Origin: Henriciella sp.
GTDB taxonomy: Bacteria > Pseudomonadota > Alphaproteobacteria > Caulobacterales > Hyphomonadaceae
DNA: 64,000 nucleotides
Assembly (NCBI GenBank): GCA_012960415.1
Contig: DUBH01000021.1
Location: forward strand, 1-64,000
Direction of reading: 5' to 3'
Within the stretch, counting starts at the first letter, position 1. The number at the start of each line of letters is the position of its first letter. Shown one piece after another: positions 63,464 to 64,000 of the stretch. A model generated the notes under the pieces. The model made no database searches. It was not told where the DNA came from and was given only the letters and a program-made list of their open reading frames with translations. The position numbers and the translations under genes were made by a program.

Positions 63464-64000
63464 TTGAGTCTGTCAAACGCCATCAACACCGCCCGCACCG
63501 GTCTACAAGTGACCGGCCTGCGGGCGGATATGGTCGCAACGAACGTCTCGAATGCGACAACGCCGGGCTATGTCCGGCGTTCGGTGCTTGTCAGCGAGCA
63601 GATGACGGTGACCAATCCATCCGGCGTGCGGGTGGATGGTGTCGGACGCGCTGCGAACGATCCGCTGACGACGCAGCGCATGGCCGCCGGCAGCGATCTG
63701 GCCCAGGCAAGCGTGATGGCGTCCACTTGGGCGTCTCTCTCAGCCCGCCTTGGTGACAGCGTCGACGGCACCGGCCTCTTTTCAATGATGTCGGACTTTG
63801 AGTCCGCACTTGCCAATGCAGCCGGGACACCGGAATCCCAGGCCAACCTCAACGCCATCGTCGACTCCGTTCGCGCGCTGGCGTCCGAATTCAACAATCT
63901 TTCAGATTTTGTCGCCTCAGAGCGCATTGAGGCAGACAGGGAAATCGCAAGCGGCGTCGACACTGTTAATGATGCGCTGAGACAGATTCAGGCGATCAAC
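63464..64000 (+). CDS. flgK: Hook-filament junction protein FlgK (5' part, runs off the right edge)
   Basis: The open frame from TTG at 63464 continues for 179 codons to the window end. It reads SLSNAINTARTGLQVTGLRADMVATNVSNATTPGYVRR, the N-terminal domain of HAP1/FlgK with its rod/hook signature, followed by a coiled-coil region (NAIVDSVRALASEFNNLSD). GGGGG lies eight bases before the TTG. It follows flgE by 28 bp. Confidence 0.92.
   Translation, partial: MSLSNAINTARTGLQVTGLRADMVATNVSNATTPGYVRRSVLVSEQMTVTNPSGVRVDGVGRAANDPLTTQRMAAGSDLAQASVMASTWASLSARLGDSVDGTGLFSMMSDFESALANAAGTPESQANLNAIVDSVRALASEFNNLSDFVASERIEADREIASGVDTVNDALRQIQAIN

Noticed and set aside
1..64000. CRISPR arrays, prophage, IS elements, tRNA and rRNA genes
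   Set aside because: No spaced direct repeats, transposase or phage genes, cloverleaf or rRNA signatures were seen in any intergenic region.

Overview
This window is chromosomal DNA from a GC-rich alphaproteobacterium. It most resembles the Caulobacter/Hyphomonas branch (Hyphomonadaceae-like). The evidence is a Caulobacter-type pilA-cpaA-cpaB tad pilus locus, FlaF/FlbT flagellin control genes, an alphaproteobacterial flagellar supercluster with CtrA-like TTAA-N7-TTAA sites, and the ethylmalonyl-CoA pathway genes ccr and ecm. I see no rRNA, tRNA, CRISPR array, transposase or phage gene. Genes are tightly packed, and no clear gap exceeds about 300 bases.

Layout. 1-2.4 kb: tad/Flp pilus genes (cpaB, cpaA, pilA on the minus strand; a lone pilus N-domain protein on plus). 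2.4-7.1 kb: a RodZ-like HTH membrane protein, PtsP and aspartate kinase. 7.2-11.5 kb: UbiG, a DUF924 protein, an MFS exporter and an MltF-like transglycosylase. 11.5-21.2 kb: a CNNM/CBS protein, ethylmalonyl-CoA mutase, two small membrane proteins, a D-amino-acid-type aminotransferase, crotonyl-CoA carboxylase/reductase, a small exported protein, an M20 peptidase and a voltage-gated-type K+ channel. 21.2-26.9 kb: the translation block infC-rpmI-rplT-pheS-orf-pheT, in which infC appears to start at AUA and an intrinsic-terminator hairpin abuts the pheS start codon. 26.9-32.1 kb: two glycosyltransferases, an alpha/beta hydrolase, dnaJ and a frameshifted membrane protein gene. 32.2-40.3 kb: glutamate synthase (gltD-gltB), uppP and an NDUFA9-like protein.

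40.4-64 kb: a near-continuous flagellar cluster. On the minus strand flgBC-fliE-fliQ-flhA-fliR-flhB and a FliJ-like ORF encode proximal rod and export-gate parts. fliI diverges from them. The filament block is flagellin-flaF-flbT plus a DUF1217 protein, with flgJ(N)-flgN upstream. fliK-flgD (+) encode hook-length control and hook capping. The operon fliM-motA-orf597-flgF-flgG-flgA-flgH-fliL (-) joins switch, stator, distal rod and L-ring. motB, flgE and the start of flgK are on plus. fliP, fliF, fliG, fliN and flgI are not in the window.

The least explained items are the 597-residue exported protein translationally coupled between motA and flgF; the two-repeat insertion in the flagellin; the hairpin overlapping the pheS ribosome-binding site; the non-canonical infC start; and the abnormal end of cpaB at the left edge.
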